NCBI RefSeq assembly: GCF_030296935.1
Contig: NZ_AP028032.1
Coordinates: forward strand, 868,001-932,000
Length of the DNA: 64,000 nt
DNA from: Coprobacter fastidiosus
Lineage (GTDB): Bacteria > Bacteroidota > Bacteroidia > Bacteroidales > Coprobacteraceae
Direction: 5' to 3'
Made by a program: the position numbers and the translations under genes. Numbering within the stretch: position 1 is the stretch's first letter; the number at the start of each line of letters is the position of its first letter. The notes below the pieces were generated by a model that worked only from the letters and a program-made list of their open reading frames with translations, made no database searches and was not told the origin of the DNA. Shown here piece after piece: positions 27,474 to 36,828 of this stretch.

Positions 27474-28052
27474 ATGTTACATAATAAAGATATTGCGATT
27501 ATCTCTCCTGTTACATTGATCAATATCGGATTGAAACAAATTCTAACCGATTATTTTTCTGCCGGGAATATCACGGTATATACCGATACCGAATATTTTT
27601 TATCAGAATCTCCGGAGAAATATGATTTATACTTCACATTTCCGGATACATTTCTGCTCCATTATGATTTTTTCCTTCCGCGTAAAGGGAAAACCATTCT
27701 GCTGACAGACTGTAGTTATCCGCAAACGGACTTTTCAAATATAGAATACCAGCTTTGCATACGCTCGGAACAAAACTCTTTGATCGAACAATTACAAAAC
27801 CTGATCGAACGCACATGTCAAAAATTTTCGAACGAAAGTCAGGAAGAACTGTCTCCCAGAGAAATAGAAGTACTACAACTTATAGCACAAGGATTTCTTA
27901 ACAAAGAGATTGCAGACCGACTCAATATCAGTATCAATACGGTTTTGAGTCACAGAAAAAACATCACAGCCAAATTGGGAATAAAAAGTGTGTCCGGACT
28001 CAGTTTTTATGCGATGATGAACGGATATGTTTCTTCTGCAGAAATTGAATAA
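27474..28052 (+). CDS. LuxR-type regulator with atypical receiver domain
   Basis: A 192-residue DNA-binding protein. The C-terminal GerE/LuxR helix-turn-helix (about residues 122-186) is clear: LSPREIEVLQLIAQGFLNKEIADRLNIS and NTVLSHRKNITAKLGI. The N-terminal part (1-110) has the size and beta-alpha rhythm of a response-regulator receiver. The phosphorylated aspartate expected after the third strand is missing; that strand reads DLYFTFPDTF. Phosphorelay control is therefore unlikely. It follows the ScdA/hemerythrin-like gene by 15 bases, which suggests that protein supplies the signal or is its partner. The M16 protease gene follows after 30 bases and may be a target or operon member. Confidence 0.82.
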   Translation: MLHNKDIAIISPVTLINIGLKQILTDYFSAGNITVYTDTEYFLSESPEKYDLYFTFPDTFLLHYDFFLPRKGKTILLTDCSYPQTDFSNIEYQLCIRSEQNSLIEQLQNLIERTCQKFSNESQEELSPREIEVLQLIAQGFLNKEIADRLNISINTVLSHRKNITAKLGIKSVSGLSFYAMMNGYVSSAEIE

Positions 28053-28082
28053 ATGAAAATTATTAATTAAAATAAGAAAGTA

Positions 28083-30890
28083 ATGAAATTACGCAGTGTA
28101 ACAACAATTATTTTATTGTCTGTATTCGGGTTGATAACATATGCCCAACAAATGGCCCCTCTGCCTATCGACCCGCAAGTTAAATATGGAAAGCTGGAAA
28201 ACGGGCTGACCTATTATATTCGTCATAACGCATTTCCTAAAAATAGAGCCGAATTTTATATCGCACAAAACGTCGGTTCGATATTAGAAAACGACAGCCA
28301 AAGAGGTCTTGCTCATTTTCTGGAACACATGGCTTTTAACGGAAGTAAAAATTTTCCGGGCAAATCGATGCTGAATTATTTAGAATCGAATGGAGTAAAA
28401 TTCGGAACAGATGTAAATGCATATACATCATTCGATGAGACGGTTTATAACATATCAAATGTTCCTGTAAACCGTGAAGGTATCGTTGATTCATGTCTGC
28501 TCATCTTACACGACTGGTCTAATGCCATTGCCTTGGAAGACAAAGAAATCGATGAAGAACGGGGGGTAATTAGAGAAGAATGGAGAACCCGAACCAACGC
28601 CAACATGCGTATTCTCGAAAAACTTATTCCACAGGTATTCGCAGGTAGCCAATATGCCAACCGTATGCCTATCGGGACAATGGATATAGTTATGAACTTT
28701 CCTTACCAAACATTAAAAGATTATTATCACAAATGGTATCGTCCCGACTTACAAGGAATTATTATTGTAGGAGATATAGATGCAGATAAAACAGAAAAAA
28801 AACTAAAGGAAATTTTCAATACCATTCCCAAACCGGAAAATGCTGCCGAACGAATCTACTATACTGTCCCCGACAATAAAGAACCGATTATCGCCATTGC
28901 AAAAGATAAAGAAGCTACAGGTAGTCAAGTGACCGTATATTACAAACACAAACCTATGACCAAAGAGCTGAAAGCTACTATTGCAGGTATTGCCGGTATT
29001 TACCTTAAATCGGTCACTTCAATGATGTTGAACGATCGTCTAAAAGAAATATCGGAAAAGCCGAATGCCCCTTTCATGTCTGCATACAGCTATGACGCAA
29101 ATTTTATTGTTTCCAAAACAATGGATGCATTTACGACTATGGCTGTCAGTAAAGAGGGAGAAACTCAAAAAGTACTTAAGGCTCTTCTCCAAGAAACCGA
29201 ACGTGTAAACCGATTTGGGTTCACCGAATCGGAATATGAACGGGCAAAGGCTAATCTGTTGAGTATGATCGAAAGTATGTATAAAGAACGGGAAAAGCAA
29301 AAGAATAATTCTTATGTTGAAGAATATGTCAGCCATTTTACAGATGGAGGATCAATATGCGGTATCGAAACCGACTATATGCTTTTAAATAAAGTCGCTG
29401 CTTCTACCGGTATCGAACAAGTAAACAAATACATACAAGACCTTATCGGAGAAGAAAATATCGTAGTTACTATTACCGGACCAGAAAAAGACGGAGTTTC
29501 ATATCCATCGGAAGCAGAAATACTGACTCTTTTAAAAGAGATTAAAAATGAGGAACTTCAACCTTATACCGATAAAGTTTCGAACGAACCGTTAATCAGC
29601 CACGAACCTAAAGCCGGAAGCATAATAAAAACGACTACCGACAAAAAATTCGGTACAACGATATGGACTCTATCAAACGGTGCTAAAGTCGTTATTAAAC
29701 CAACGACGTTTAAAGATGACGAAATTTTAATGACCGGCATCAGCAAAGGCGGAAATCTGTTATACGAAGACAAAGATATTCCCAACCTTAAAATATTCAA
29801 TAATATTATAGATTTGGGAGGATTAGGAAACTTTAATAACATAGATCTAAAAAAAGTATTGGCCGGAAAAAACGTATCTCTGAGCATAGGACTGGACGAC
29901 CGCTCTGAAATCGTTAACGGAAGTTCTACTCCTAAAGATTTGGTTACATTAATGCAGTTGCTTTATCTCTCATTTACAGATCAGCATAAAGATCCAGAAG
30001 CTGTAGAAGCATGGAAAAGCAAAATAAAGGACATGTTGAAAAATGTCAGCGCCAATCCTCGTGCAGCTTTCAAAGATTCTCTCAATGTAGCTCTATATAA
30101 AGAGAACCCGAGAAAAATGAGTCTGAAACCTGAAGAAATAGACCAAACCGACTATGACAGGATATTGCAAATATGGAAAGAACGGTTTGGAGACGCTTCT
30201 GATTTCACATTTACTTTTGTCGGAAATATTGATGAAAAAGAACTGAAACCGTTGGTAGAAAAATACATTGCTTCTCTCCCATCTACATACAGCAAAGAAA
30301 AACCGGGTACGGATAAAGTGGGAATTCGCATGGATAATTATACTAACCATTTTGAAAAACCCATGCAGACCCTGACTTCAACAGTATATGGGGCGTATGT
30401 AGGCAAATGTAAATACTCTTTGGAAAACAACATAAAACTGAACATGTTCGACCAAATTATGGATATTGTTTACACAGCGACCATTCGAGAGGAAGAAGGC
30501 GGAACATACGGAGTCGGGACTCAATCTGTCCTTTCTAAAGAAACAGACACGTGGATGTTCCTTTTCGGGTTCGACACAAATCCCGAAATGCAGGAAAAAC
30601 TCCAGAAACGAGCTATTTCTGAATTGGAAAAGACCATAAATGAAGGACCTTCGGAAAAAGATTTCAATAAAGTAAAAGAATACATGCTGAAAAGTCATAC
30701 GGAAAATTTGCATGAAAATAAATACTGGTTAGGAGTAATCAATACATATAACCGGTACGGTATTGATAATATGTCGGGATTCGAAGATATTGTAAAAAAA
30801 CAGACTCCGGAAAGTATCCAAAAATTAATGAAAAAGTTATTTTCAAAAGCCGCATTTATTGAAGTTTCGATGAAAGGTGTACAAGAATAA
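28083..30890 (+). CDS. M16-family zinc metalloprotease (pitrilysin/insulinase-like)
   Basis: A 935-residue secreted or periplasmic protease with a signal peptide ending near residue 21 (TYAQQ). The inverted zinc motif HFLEH is at residues 78-82, with the downstream glutamate in the EERGVIREEW segment near 160. The N- and C-terminal M16 halves are both present (C-terminal half from about 540). The second half lacks an HxxEH motif, as is usual. Family members degrade peptides; the substrate is unknown. It lies 30 bases after the LuxR-type gene, and a strong terminator follows. Confidence 0.92.
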   Translation: MKLRSVTTIILLSVFGLITYAQQMAPLPIDPQVKYGKLENGLTYYIRHNAFPKNRAEFYIAQNVGSILENDSQRGLAHFLEHMAFNGSKNFPGKSMLNYLESNGVKFGTDVNAYTSFDETVYNISNVPVNREGIVDSCLLILHDWSNAIALEDKEIDEERGVIREEWRTRTNANMRILEKLIPQVFAGSQYANRMPIGTMDIVMNFPYQTLKDYYHKWYRPDLQGIIIVGDIDADKTEKKLKEIFNTIPKPENAAERIYYTVPDNKEPIIAIAKDKEATGSQVTVYYKHKPMTKELKATIAGIAGIYLKSVTSMMLNDRLKEISEKPNAPFMSAYSYDANFIVSKTMDAFTTMAVSKEGETQKVLKALLQETERVNRFGFTESEYERAKANLLSMIESMYKEREKQKNNSYVEEYVSHFTDGGSICGIETDYMLLNKVAASTGIEQVNKYIQDLIGEENIVVTITGPEKDGVSYPSEAEILTLLKEIKNEELQPYTDKVSNEPLISHEPKAGSIIKTTTDKKFGTTIWTLSNGAKVVIKPTTFKDDEILMTGISKGGNLLYEDKDIPNLKIFNNIIDLGGLGNFNNIDLKKVLAGKNVSLSIGLDDRSEIVNGSSTPKDLVTLMQLLYLSFTDQHKDPEAVEAWKSKIKDMLKNVSANPRAAFKDSLNVALYKENPRKMSLKPEEIDQTDYDRILQIWKERFGDASDFTFTFVGNIDEKELKPLVEKYIASLPSTYSKEKPGTDKVGIRMDNYTNHFEKPMQTLTSTVYGAYVGKCKYSLENNIKLNMFDQIMDIVYTATIREEEGGTYGVGTQSVLSKETDTWMFLFGFDTNPEMQEKLQKRAISELEKTINEGPSEKDFNKVKEYMLKSHTENLHENKYWLGVINTYNRYGIDNMSGFEDIVKKQTPESIQKLMKKLFSKAAFIEVSMKGVQE

Positions 30891-30928
30891 GTTTCCAACA
30901 CCTCATAAAATAACAACTATTACAAAAG

Positions 30929-30958
30929 CGCCATGCCTTGTTTTTCTGAGGCATGGCG
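30929..30958 (+). terminator. Terminator after the M16 protease gene
   Basis: A perfect 9-pair stem CGCCATGCC/GGCATGGCG with a 12-base loop and a trailing T-rich stretch. It also lies inside the longest open frame of the next gene, so that frame's upstream start at 30933 cannot be the real one. Confidence 0.8.
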
Positions 30959-31055
30959 TTCTTATATTCCATTTTTTATTCTTAAATTCGCCTCCGGACA
31001 ATCCATTCCCGTCGAATTTATAAAAACACATAATATTTACATAACACACACTATC

Positions 31056-33491
31056 ATGAAAAAGATTTTTCTATCAAGCACTTTTCTAATCATGTGCGCT
31101 CTTCCGGTAAAAGCTGAAAATCTAAAGCTATGGTACAAACAGCCTGCGACACAATGGGTCGAAGCTTTACCCTTAGGAAATTCCCGACTGGGAGCAATGG
31201 TCTACGGAATTCCAGATAACGAAGAAATTCAACTAAATGAAGAGACTGTATGGGGAGGCGGCCCACACCGCAATGACAATCCGGAAGCAAAAGACATTCT
31301 GCCAGAAGTACGACGTCTCATTTTCGAAGGTAAATCAAAAGAGGCCAAACCGATCATGGAAAAAAAATTCAGGACTCCCCGCAACGGAATGCCTTACCAA
31401 ACCATAGGAAGTTTAAAGTTGCATTTTGACGGACATGAAAATTACACAGATTACTACCGAGACTTAGATTTAACAAGAGCTGTTGCTACCACTCGTTACA
31501 AAGTAAACGGTGTAACCTATACACGAGAGTTATTTACGTCATTTGCCGATAATGTAGTAATCATGCAAATCACCAGTGATAAACAAGGAGCTTTGAATTT
31601 TACAGCCGACTATGTATCACCGTTAAAACACTCCGTTTCCACCAAAAAAGGGAAATTAATTCTATCAGGAAAAGGTGCTGATCATGAAGGCGTGCCCGGT
31701 GTTATCCGACTTGAAAACCAGACATTCATAAAAACGACAGACGGCAAAGTAAAAACTTCGGACAATAAAATTTCAGTTTCCGATGCAACGACCGCTACTA
31801 TCTATATTTCAGCCGCTACAAACTTTGTTAATTACAATGATGTAAGTGCAAATGAGCATAAACGTGCAGACGCTTATATGAAAGCAGCACTAAAGAAACC
31901 TTATGAAAAAGCTTTGGCCGATCACATTGCTTACTACAAAAAGCAATTCGATCGAGTAACATTGGATCTCGGCACGTCTAAAGAGGCACAAGAAGAGACC
32001 CATTTACGAGTAAAAAACTTTAAAAACGGGAATGATATCTCCCTCGCCGTATTAATGTTCCAATTCGGACGTTATTTACTCATATCTTCATCCCAGCCCG
32101 GAGGTCAACCGGCAAATCTTCAAGGAATCTGGAACGAAAAATTACAAGCTCCGTGGGACGGTAAATACACGATAAACATTAATACAGAGATGAATTACTG
32201 GCCTGCAGAAGTAACCAATCTTAGTGAAACACATGAACCTCTGATCCAAATGGTTAAAGAGCTTTCGGTAAGCGGACAAGAGACTGCAAAAGAGATGTAC
32301 GGTTGCAACGGATGGGTAACACACCACAATACAGACTTATGGCGCAGCTGCGGCCCTGTCGATGGCGCAGATTATGTATGGCCCAATGGTGGAGCTTGGC
32401 TCTCTCAACACGTCTGGCAACATTATCTTTACACCGGAGATAAGGAATATCTACAAGATGTTTATCCGGCACTAAAAGGCGTTGCCGATTTTTTCCTCGA
32501 TTTTTTGACAGAACACCCGACATATAAATGGATGGTAACCGTACCGTCAAGTTCTCCGGAACATGGACCGAGAGGTAACGGTAACTCTATCGTAGCCGGT
32601 TGCACGATGGACAATCAGATCGCATTCGACGCTCTCTCAAACGCCTTGCAAGCAACTAAAATATTAAATGGAGATGCGGATTACTGCAATAAATTGCAAA
32701 ATATGATAGATCGCCTTGCTCCTATGCAAATCGGCCAGTATAACCAATTGCAAGAATGGCTTCAAGACGTAGATGATCCCAACAATGACCACCGTCACGT
32801 TTCACATCTATACGGTCTATATCCCAGCAATCAAATTTCACCGTACAATCATCCCGAACTTTTCCAAGCTGCCCGCAACTCTTTAGTTTACAGAGGCGAT
32901 AAAGCGACAGGCTGGTCTATCGGATGGAAAATTAATTTATGGGCACGTTTGCTAGACGGTAACCACGCCTACAAAATCATACAAAACATGTTGATGCTGG
33001 TAGAGAAGGGTAATAATGATGGAAGAACATATCCGAATCTCTTTGATGCACATCCACCTTTCCAAATAGACGGGAACTTCGGATATACGGCCGGTGTAGC
33101 CGAAATGTTACTACAAAGTCACGACGGGGCTGTACATTTGTTGCCAGCCTTACCCGATGTGTGGCGCAGAGGAAGTGTAAACGGCCTTATGGCACGCGGA
33201 GGTTTTGAAGTCAGTATGGACTGGGACGGTGTACAACTCAATAAAGCCCGTATATTATCAAAGCTCGGAGGAAACCTGCGAATTCGCTCTTACGTTCCTT
33301 TAAAAGGAGACGGAATAAAGCCGGCCAAAGGTAATAACCCTAACCCCCTTTACCAAACGGCAAACATAAAAACTCCCTTAATTTCTCCGAAAATCAATCC
33401 CCAATATCCTCTATTATACAAAGTGTATGAATATGATATAATGACAGAACCCGGAAAGACTTACGAAGTAGAGCGAGACGGGAAACATTAA
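31056..33491 (+). CDS. Glycoside hydrolase family 95 (alpha-L-fucosidase-type)
   Basis: An inverting GH95 enzyme, probably releasing alpha-1,2-linked L-fucose (some members act on L-galactose). The start at 31056 gives a signal peptide (to about residue 20, VKA-EN). The upstream in-frame ATG lies inside a terminator. Recognisable parts include the N-terminal domain opening [23 protein letters not shown] and [18 protein letters not shown]. Active-site segments are [13 protein letters not shown] (catalytic asparagines), [10 protein letters not shown] (general acid glutamate) and [13 protein letters not shown] (aspartate). At about 811 residues it is full length. No SusC/SusD pair is nearby, so it is a lone exported enzyme. 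Confidence 0.92.
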   Translation: MKKIFLSSTFLIMCALPVKAENLKLWYKQPATQWVEALPLGNSRLGAMVYGIPDNEEIQLNEETVWGGGPHRNDNPEAKDILPEVRRLIFEGKSKEAKPIMEKKFRTPRNGMPYQTIGSLKLHFDGHENYTDYYRDLDLTRAVATTRYKVNGVTYTRELFTSFADNVVIMQITSDKQGALNFTADYVSPLKHSVSTKKGKLILSGKGADHEGVPGVIRLENQTFIKTTDGKVKTSDNKISVSDATTATIYISAATNFVNYNDVSANEHKRADAYMKAALKKPYEKALADHIAYYKKQFDRVTLDLGTSKEAQEETHLRVKNFKNGNDISLAVLMFQFGRYLLISSSQPGGQPANLQGIWNEKLQAPWDGKYTININTEMNYWPAEVTNLSETHEPLIQMVKELSVSGQETAKEMYGCNGWVTHHNTDLWRSCGPVDGADYVWPNGGAWLSQHVWQHYLYTGDKEYLQDVYPALKGVADFFLDFLTEHPTYKWMVTVPSSSPEHGPRGNGNSIVAGCTMDNQIAFDALSNALQATKILNGDADYCNKLQNMIDRLAPMQIGQYNQLQEWLQDVDDPNNDHRHVSHLYGLYPSNQISPYNHPELFQAARNSLVYRGDKATGWSIGWKINLWARLLDGNHAYKIIQNMLMLVEKGNNDGRTYPNLFDAHPPFQIDGNFGYTAGVAEMLLQSHDGAVHLLPALPDVWRRGSVNGLMARGGFEVSMDWDGVQLNKARILSKLGGNLRIRSYVPLKGDGIKPAKGNNPNPLYQTANIKTPLISPKINPQYPLLYKVYEYDIMTEPGKTYEVERDGKH

Positions 33492-33504
33492 TAACAATCA
33501 TTAT

Positions 33505-33543
33505 AAAATGCCGGTACTTTCAAATAAAGAATACCGGCATTTT
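33505..33543 (+). terminator. Terminator after the GH95 gene
   Basis: A perfect 12-base inverted repeat (33505-33516 with 33532-33543) with a 15-base loop and T-run, 13 bases after the stop. Confidence 0.82.
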
Positions 33544-33566
33544 TTATAAAATTTAAATTACGATAT

Positions 33567-33610
33567 AAAAACCTGTCATCTAAATTTTCCGATAAAAATA
33601 TTATCAGGTC
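33567..33610. repeat. Short dispersed intergenic repeat, copy A
   Basis: Contains the block TAAATTTTCCGATAAAAATA flanked by ACCTG and CAGGT. The same block recurs near 59521-59560 and 61563-61598. The 375-base gap from 33492 to 33865 otherwise holds the GH95 terminator and the promoter of the next operon. I see no gene in it. Confidence 0.5.
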
Positions 33611-33831
33611 ATTTTTATATTTTCTTCCGATCTATGTTATTGGCAATATCGGTACAATTTCTCCAGAGGGAAATCGACTATTCGACTATTTATGGAAATT
33701 TTTTTCAAATTCTACCTGAGTAAAGTTTAAATAAGTTCTAAGCTGTTACAAATTAACGCGATTAACCGAATATTGAATTTTGTTTATATAGAAAAATCGT
33801 TGTTTTCGGAACTATTTTCAAAATAAAAGGC

Positions 33832-33839
33832 TACATTTG
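33832..33839 (+). promoter_or_regulatory. -7 promoter element of the vor/kor operon
   Basis: TACATTTG, a full match, 26 bases upstream of the ferredoxin-subunit ATG. Confidence 0.65.
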
Positions 33840-33865
33840 CGTGAATAAAACAAATCTTTTTAAGT

Positions 33866-34093
33866 ATGGCTAAGATAAAAGGTGCTGTTGTAGTGAACAA
33901 CGAGCGTTGCAAAGGATGCGAACTTTGCGTTGTGGCATGTCCTGCTGACGTGTTGGCTCTCCAGCCGAAAGAGGTAAACGATAAAGGGTATCATTATGCA
34001 TACATGAAAAATCCCGATAATTGTATCGGATGTGCCAGTTGCGGTTATGTTTGTCCCGACGGATGTATTACCGTATATAAAGTAAAACTATAA
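33866..34093 (+). CDS. 2-oxoacid:ferredoxin oxidoreductase, 4Fe-4S (delta) subunit
   Basis: A 75-residue ferredoxin-like protein with two complete [4Fe-4S] motifs: CKGCELCVVACP near residue 13 and CIGCASCGYVCP near residue 50. It is the electron-transfer subunit of the 2-oxoacid:ferredoxin oxidoreductase encoded by the next three genes and passes electrons from the TPP-containing subunits to ferredoxin. It is first in the operon, 43 bases before the alpha-subunit gene. Confidence 0.92.
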   Translation: MAKIKGAVVVNNERCKGCELCVVACPADVLALQPKEVNDKGYHYAYMKNPDNCIGCASCGYVCPDGCITVYKVKL

Positions 34094-34136
34094 ACGAGAG
34101 TCTCCCACTCTCTTCACTTTAAAATAAGAACAAGAT

Positions 34137-35216
34137 ATGACAGAAGATGTAAAATTAATGAAGGGAAACGAGGCAATAGCCCATGCTGCCATACGTTATG
34201 GAGCAGACGGATATTTCGGTTACCCTATCACTCCGCAATCTGAGATTATGGAGACATTAATGGAATTGAAACCTTGGGAGACTACCGGCATGGTGGTACT
34301 TCAAGCAGAAAGCGAAGTAGCTGCAATCAATATGGTTTATGGTGGTGCCGGATGCGGAAAAGCCGTGATGACATCATCTTCAAGTCCGGGAGTCAGTTTG
34401 AAACAAGAAGGTATTTCATATATTGCAGGAGCCGAACTTCCCTGCCTTATCGTTAACGTCATGCGAGGAGGTCCCGGTTTAGGAACTATACAACCGAGTC
34501 AGGCAGACTATTTCCAAACAGTAAAAGGAGGAGGACACGGAGATTATCGTCTTATTACTTTAGCACCGGCCTCAGTACAAGAGATGGCAGACTTCGTCGC
34601 TTTAGGCTTCGATCTGGCTTTTAAATATAATAATCCCGCCATAATTCTTGCAGACGGTATTATCGGTCAAATGATGGAAAAAGTGGTTTTGCCGCCTTTC
34701 CGGCCACGTCGCACCGAAGAAGAGATACGTAAACAAATGCCTTGGGCAACTCAAGGTAAACTAGCCGGACACAAACGGAACGTTATCACATCTTTGGAAC
34801 TCGACCCGGCTATCATGGAAGAAAACAATATTCGTTTTCAAGCCAAATACCGCAAAATAGAAGAAGCGGAAGTGCGCTATGAAGAGATCGGTTGCGAAAA
34901 TGCCGATTATTTAATGATAGCATTCGGTTCAATGGCCCGTATTTGTCTGAAAACACAAGAAATGGCCCTCGCAGAAGGCATAAAAGTAGGGGTATTGCGT
35001 CCGATCACATTATGGCCCTTCCCATCGAAAATCATTGCCGAATATGCAAATAAGGTAAAAGGTATGATTTCGGTAGAATTAAATGCCGGGCAAATGGTCG
35101 AAGATATACGCTTGGCCGTCAACGGAAAAGTTAAAGTCGAACATTTCGGCCGCTTAGGAGGAATCGTTCCTACTCCGGATGAAGTGCTCAATGCTCTTAA
35201 ACAGAAATTGATGTAA
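34137..35216 (+). CDS. 2-oxoacid:ferredoxin oxidoreductase, alpha subunit (VorB/KorA-like)
   Basis: A 359-residue subunit holding the pyrimidine-binding and transketolase C-terminal domains. Typical segments are KGNEAIAHAAIRYGADGYFGYPITPQSEIME at the N-terminus, SSSPGVSLKQEGISY near residue 83, and GGPGLGTIQPSQADYFQ near 113. The best fit is VorB (3-methyl-2-oxobutanoate, branched-chain oxoacid) or KorA (2-oxoglutarate). Substrate choice cannot be decided by eye. The complex converts the 2-oxoacid, CoA and oxidised ferredoxin to acyl-CoA, CO2 and reduced ferredoxin, or runs in reverse to fix CO2. Confidence 0.9.
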   Translation: MTEDVKLMKGNEAIAHAAIRYGADGYFGYPITPQSEIMETLMELKPWETTGMVVLQAESEVAAINMVYGGAGCGKAVMTSSSSPGVSLKQEGISYIAGAELPCLIVNVMRGGPGLGTIQPSQADYFQTVKGGGHGDYRLITLAPASVQEMADFVALGFDLAFKYNNPAIILADGIIGQMMEKVVLPPFRPRRTEEEIRKQMPWATQGKLAGHKRNVITSLELDPAIMEENNIRFQAKYRKIEEAEVRYEEIGCENADYLMIAFGSMARICLKTQEMALAEGIKVGVLRPITLWPFPSKIIAEYANKVKGMISVELNAGQMVEDIRLAVNGKVKVEHFGRLGGIVPTPDEVLNALKQKLM

Positions 35217-35308
35217 TCCGGGCATTTCCTTTTTACAAAGGATAAAATCGAAACCTTTTTACAAAAGAGTACGAAAGTATTCTTACAGACGATTAAAAAC
35301 TCAAGATT

Positions 35309-36070
35309 ATGGATGTAAACGAAATCATAAAACCCGAAAACCTCGTATATGACAAACCGAGGCTGATGAACGATAATCCCATGCACTATTGTCCGGGATG
35401 CAGCCACGGAGTTGTCCACAAACTTGTCGCCGAAGTTATCGATGAAATGGGAATGGAAGAACAAGCCATCGGTATCGCTCCGGTAGGTTGTGCTGTGTTT
35501 GCCTACAATTATATCGACATCGACTGGCTCGAAGCGGCACACGGACGTGCACCGGCAATAGCGACCGCCGTAAAACGTCTGAATCCGTCAAAAATGGTAT
35601 TTACATATCAAGGTGACGGAGACTTAGCCGCTATCGGTACGGCAGAAACTATTCATGCTTGCAACCGAGGGGAAAACATCGTTATCATATTCATTAATAA
35701 CGCAATCTACGGTATGACCGGCGGACAGATGGCGCCTACGACATTAGAAGGAATGGTAACGGCAACTTGCCCTTACGGAAGAAATGTAGAATTAAATGGT
35801 TATCCGCTAAAAATATCAAATCTCGTAGCACAATTAGACGGGACATGTTATGTTACACGTCAAAGCGTGCACACGGCTGCTGCCGTAAAAAAAGCGAAGA
35901 AAGCATTACGTCAGGCTTTTGAGAACTCTATGGCACGCAAAGGGACTTCATTGGTCGAATTTGTTTCGACTTGTAACTCCGGATGGAAAATGACTCCGGA
36001 TCAAGCAAATAAATGGATGGAACAAAACATGTTTGCCAAATACCCGTTAGGAGATTTGAAAAATGAATAA
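35309..36070 (+). CDS. 2-oxoacid:ferredoxin oxidoreductase, beta subunit (TPP-binding)
   Basis: A 253-residue TPP-binding subunit. The motif GDGDLAAIGTAETIHACNRGENIVIIFINNAIYGMTGGQ (split here: GDGDLAAIGTAET, then NNAIYGMTGGQMAPTT) is the TPP/Mg binding signature of KorB/VorA. Cysteines in HYCPGCSHGV near residue 28 are the usual N-terminal ones. It follows the alpha gene after 92 bases; that gap contains two 12-base direct copies of CCTTTTTACAAA (35228-35239, 35254-35265). It is 19 bases before the gamma-subunit gene. Confidence 0.92.
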   Translation: MDVNEIIKPENLVYDKPRLMNDNPMHYCPGCSHGVVHKLVAEVIDEMGMEEQAIGIAPVGCAVFAYNYIDIDWLEAAHGRAPAIATAVKRLNPSKMVFTYQGDGDLAAIGTAETIHACNRGENIVIIFINNAIYGMTGGQMAPTTLEGMVTATCPYGRNVELNGYPLKISNLVAQLDGTCYVTRQSVHTAAAVKKAKKALRQAFENSMARKGTSLVEFVSTCNSGWKMTPDQANKWMEQNMFAKYPLGDLKNE

Positions 36071-36089
36071 TTTGTAAAAACCGATCACA

Positions 36090-36632
36090 ATGAAAGAAGA
36101 AATAATTATAGCCGGTTTCGGTGGGCAAGGTGTCCTTTCGATGGGTAAAATTCTGGCTTATTCGGGTCTTATGGAAGATAAAGAGGTAAGTTGGATGCCT
36201 TCTTACGGACCGGAACAACGTGGCGGAACAGCCAATGTAACTGTTATTTTAAGTGATGAACGTATCAGTTCTCCCGTATTGAATACTTTCGACGTCGCTA
36301 TTATTCTGAATCAGCCGTCTTTAGAGAAATTTGAAAACAAAGTAAAGCCAGGCGGAATCCTAATATACGACGGTTACGGAATACACCACGCTCCTACTCG
36401 AAAAGATATCGATATATATCGTATAGATGCTATGGACACTGCAATCGAAATGGAAAATTCGAAAGCATTCAATATGATCGTGCTCGGCGGATTGTTGAAA
36501 GTAAAACCGATGGTATCTCTTGAAAATGTGCTGAAAGGGTTGAAGAAGTCTTTACCCGAACGGCATCATAAATTGATTCCGATGAACGAACAGGCTATTT
36601 TGAAAGGAATGGAAATTATCCGGAAAGTATAA
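36090..36632 (+). CDS. 2-oxoacid:ferredoxin oxidoreductase, gamma subunit
   Basis: A 180-residue subunit of the pyruvate/ketoisovalerate oxidoreductase gamma family. The family segments are GFGGQGVLSMGKILAYSG near residue 8, WMPSYGPEQRGGTANVTVILSD near 35, and NMIVLGGLLK near 130. It completes the delta-alpha-beta-gamma set in four consecutive genes with one promoter and one terminator. A complete set argues for a functional complex rather than a remnant. Confidence 0.92.
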   Translation: MKEEIIIAGFGGQGVLSMGKILAYSGLMEDKEVSWMPSYGPEQRGGTANVTVILSDERISSPVLNTFDVAIILNQPSLEKFENKVKPGGILIYDGYGIHHAPTRKDIDIYRIDAMDTAIEMENSKAFNMIVLGGLLKVKPMVSLENVLKGLKKSLPERHHKLIPMNEQAILKGMEIIRKV

Positions 36633-36655
36633 AATCTATACCATACAAACCGGAC

Positions 36656-36686
36656 AAGGCGACCGCTTTTATAAAGCAGCCGCCTT
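36656..36686 (+). terminator. Terminator of the vor/kor operon
   Basis: Two 14-base arms (36656-36669 and 36673-36686) pair with a small internal loop around a 3-base loop, followed by a T-run, 24 bases after the gamma-subunit stop. Confidence 0.75.
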
Positions 36687-36792
36687 TTTTATTTTATCCA
36701 ATACTATTGAAAATAAGACCTAAATAATATTTTCACATTCTCAAATACATTAAAAACAAATACATTATGTTTGTTTTATGTCAAATGATTCC

Positions 36793-36800
36793 TATTTTTG
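36793..36800 (+). promoter_or_regulatory. -7 promoter element of the beta-helix gene
   Basis: TATTTTTG, 29 bases upstream of the ATG at 36829. It lies within the longer open frame starting at 36778, so it supports the downstream start. Confidence 0.6.
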
Positions 36801-36828
36801 CATTATCACTATTCTAAACACACACATA

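Noticed and set aside
30933-31055. Upstream extension of the GH95 gene (start at 30933)
   Set aside because: The extension begins inside the terminator hairpin of the preceding gene and does not give a signal peptide; the ATG at 31056 does.
34907-35542. A 211-codon minus-strand ORF
   Set aside because: It lies opposite the end of the alpha-subunit gene and the start of the beta-subunit gene, both with firm family signatures, and has no domain or promoter of its own.
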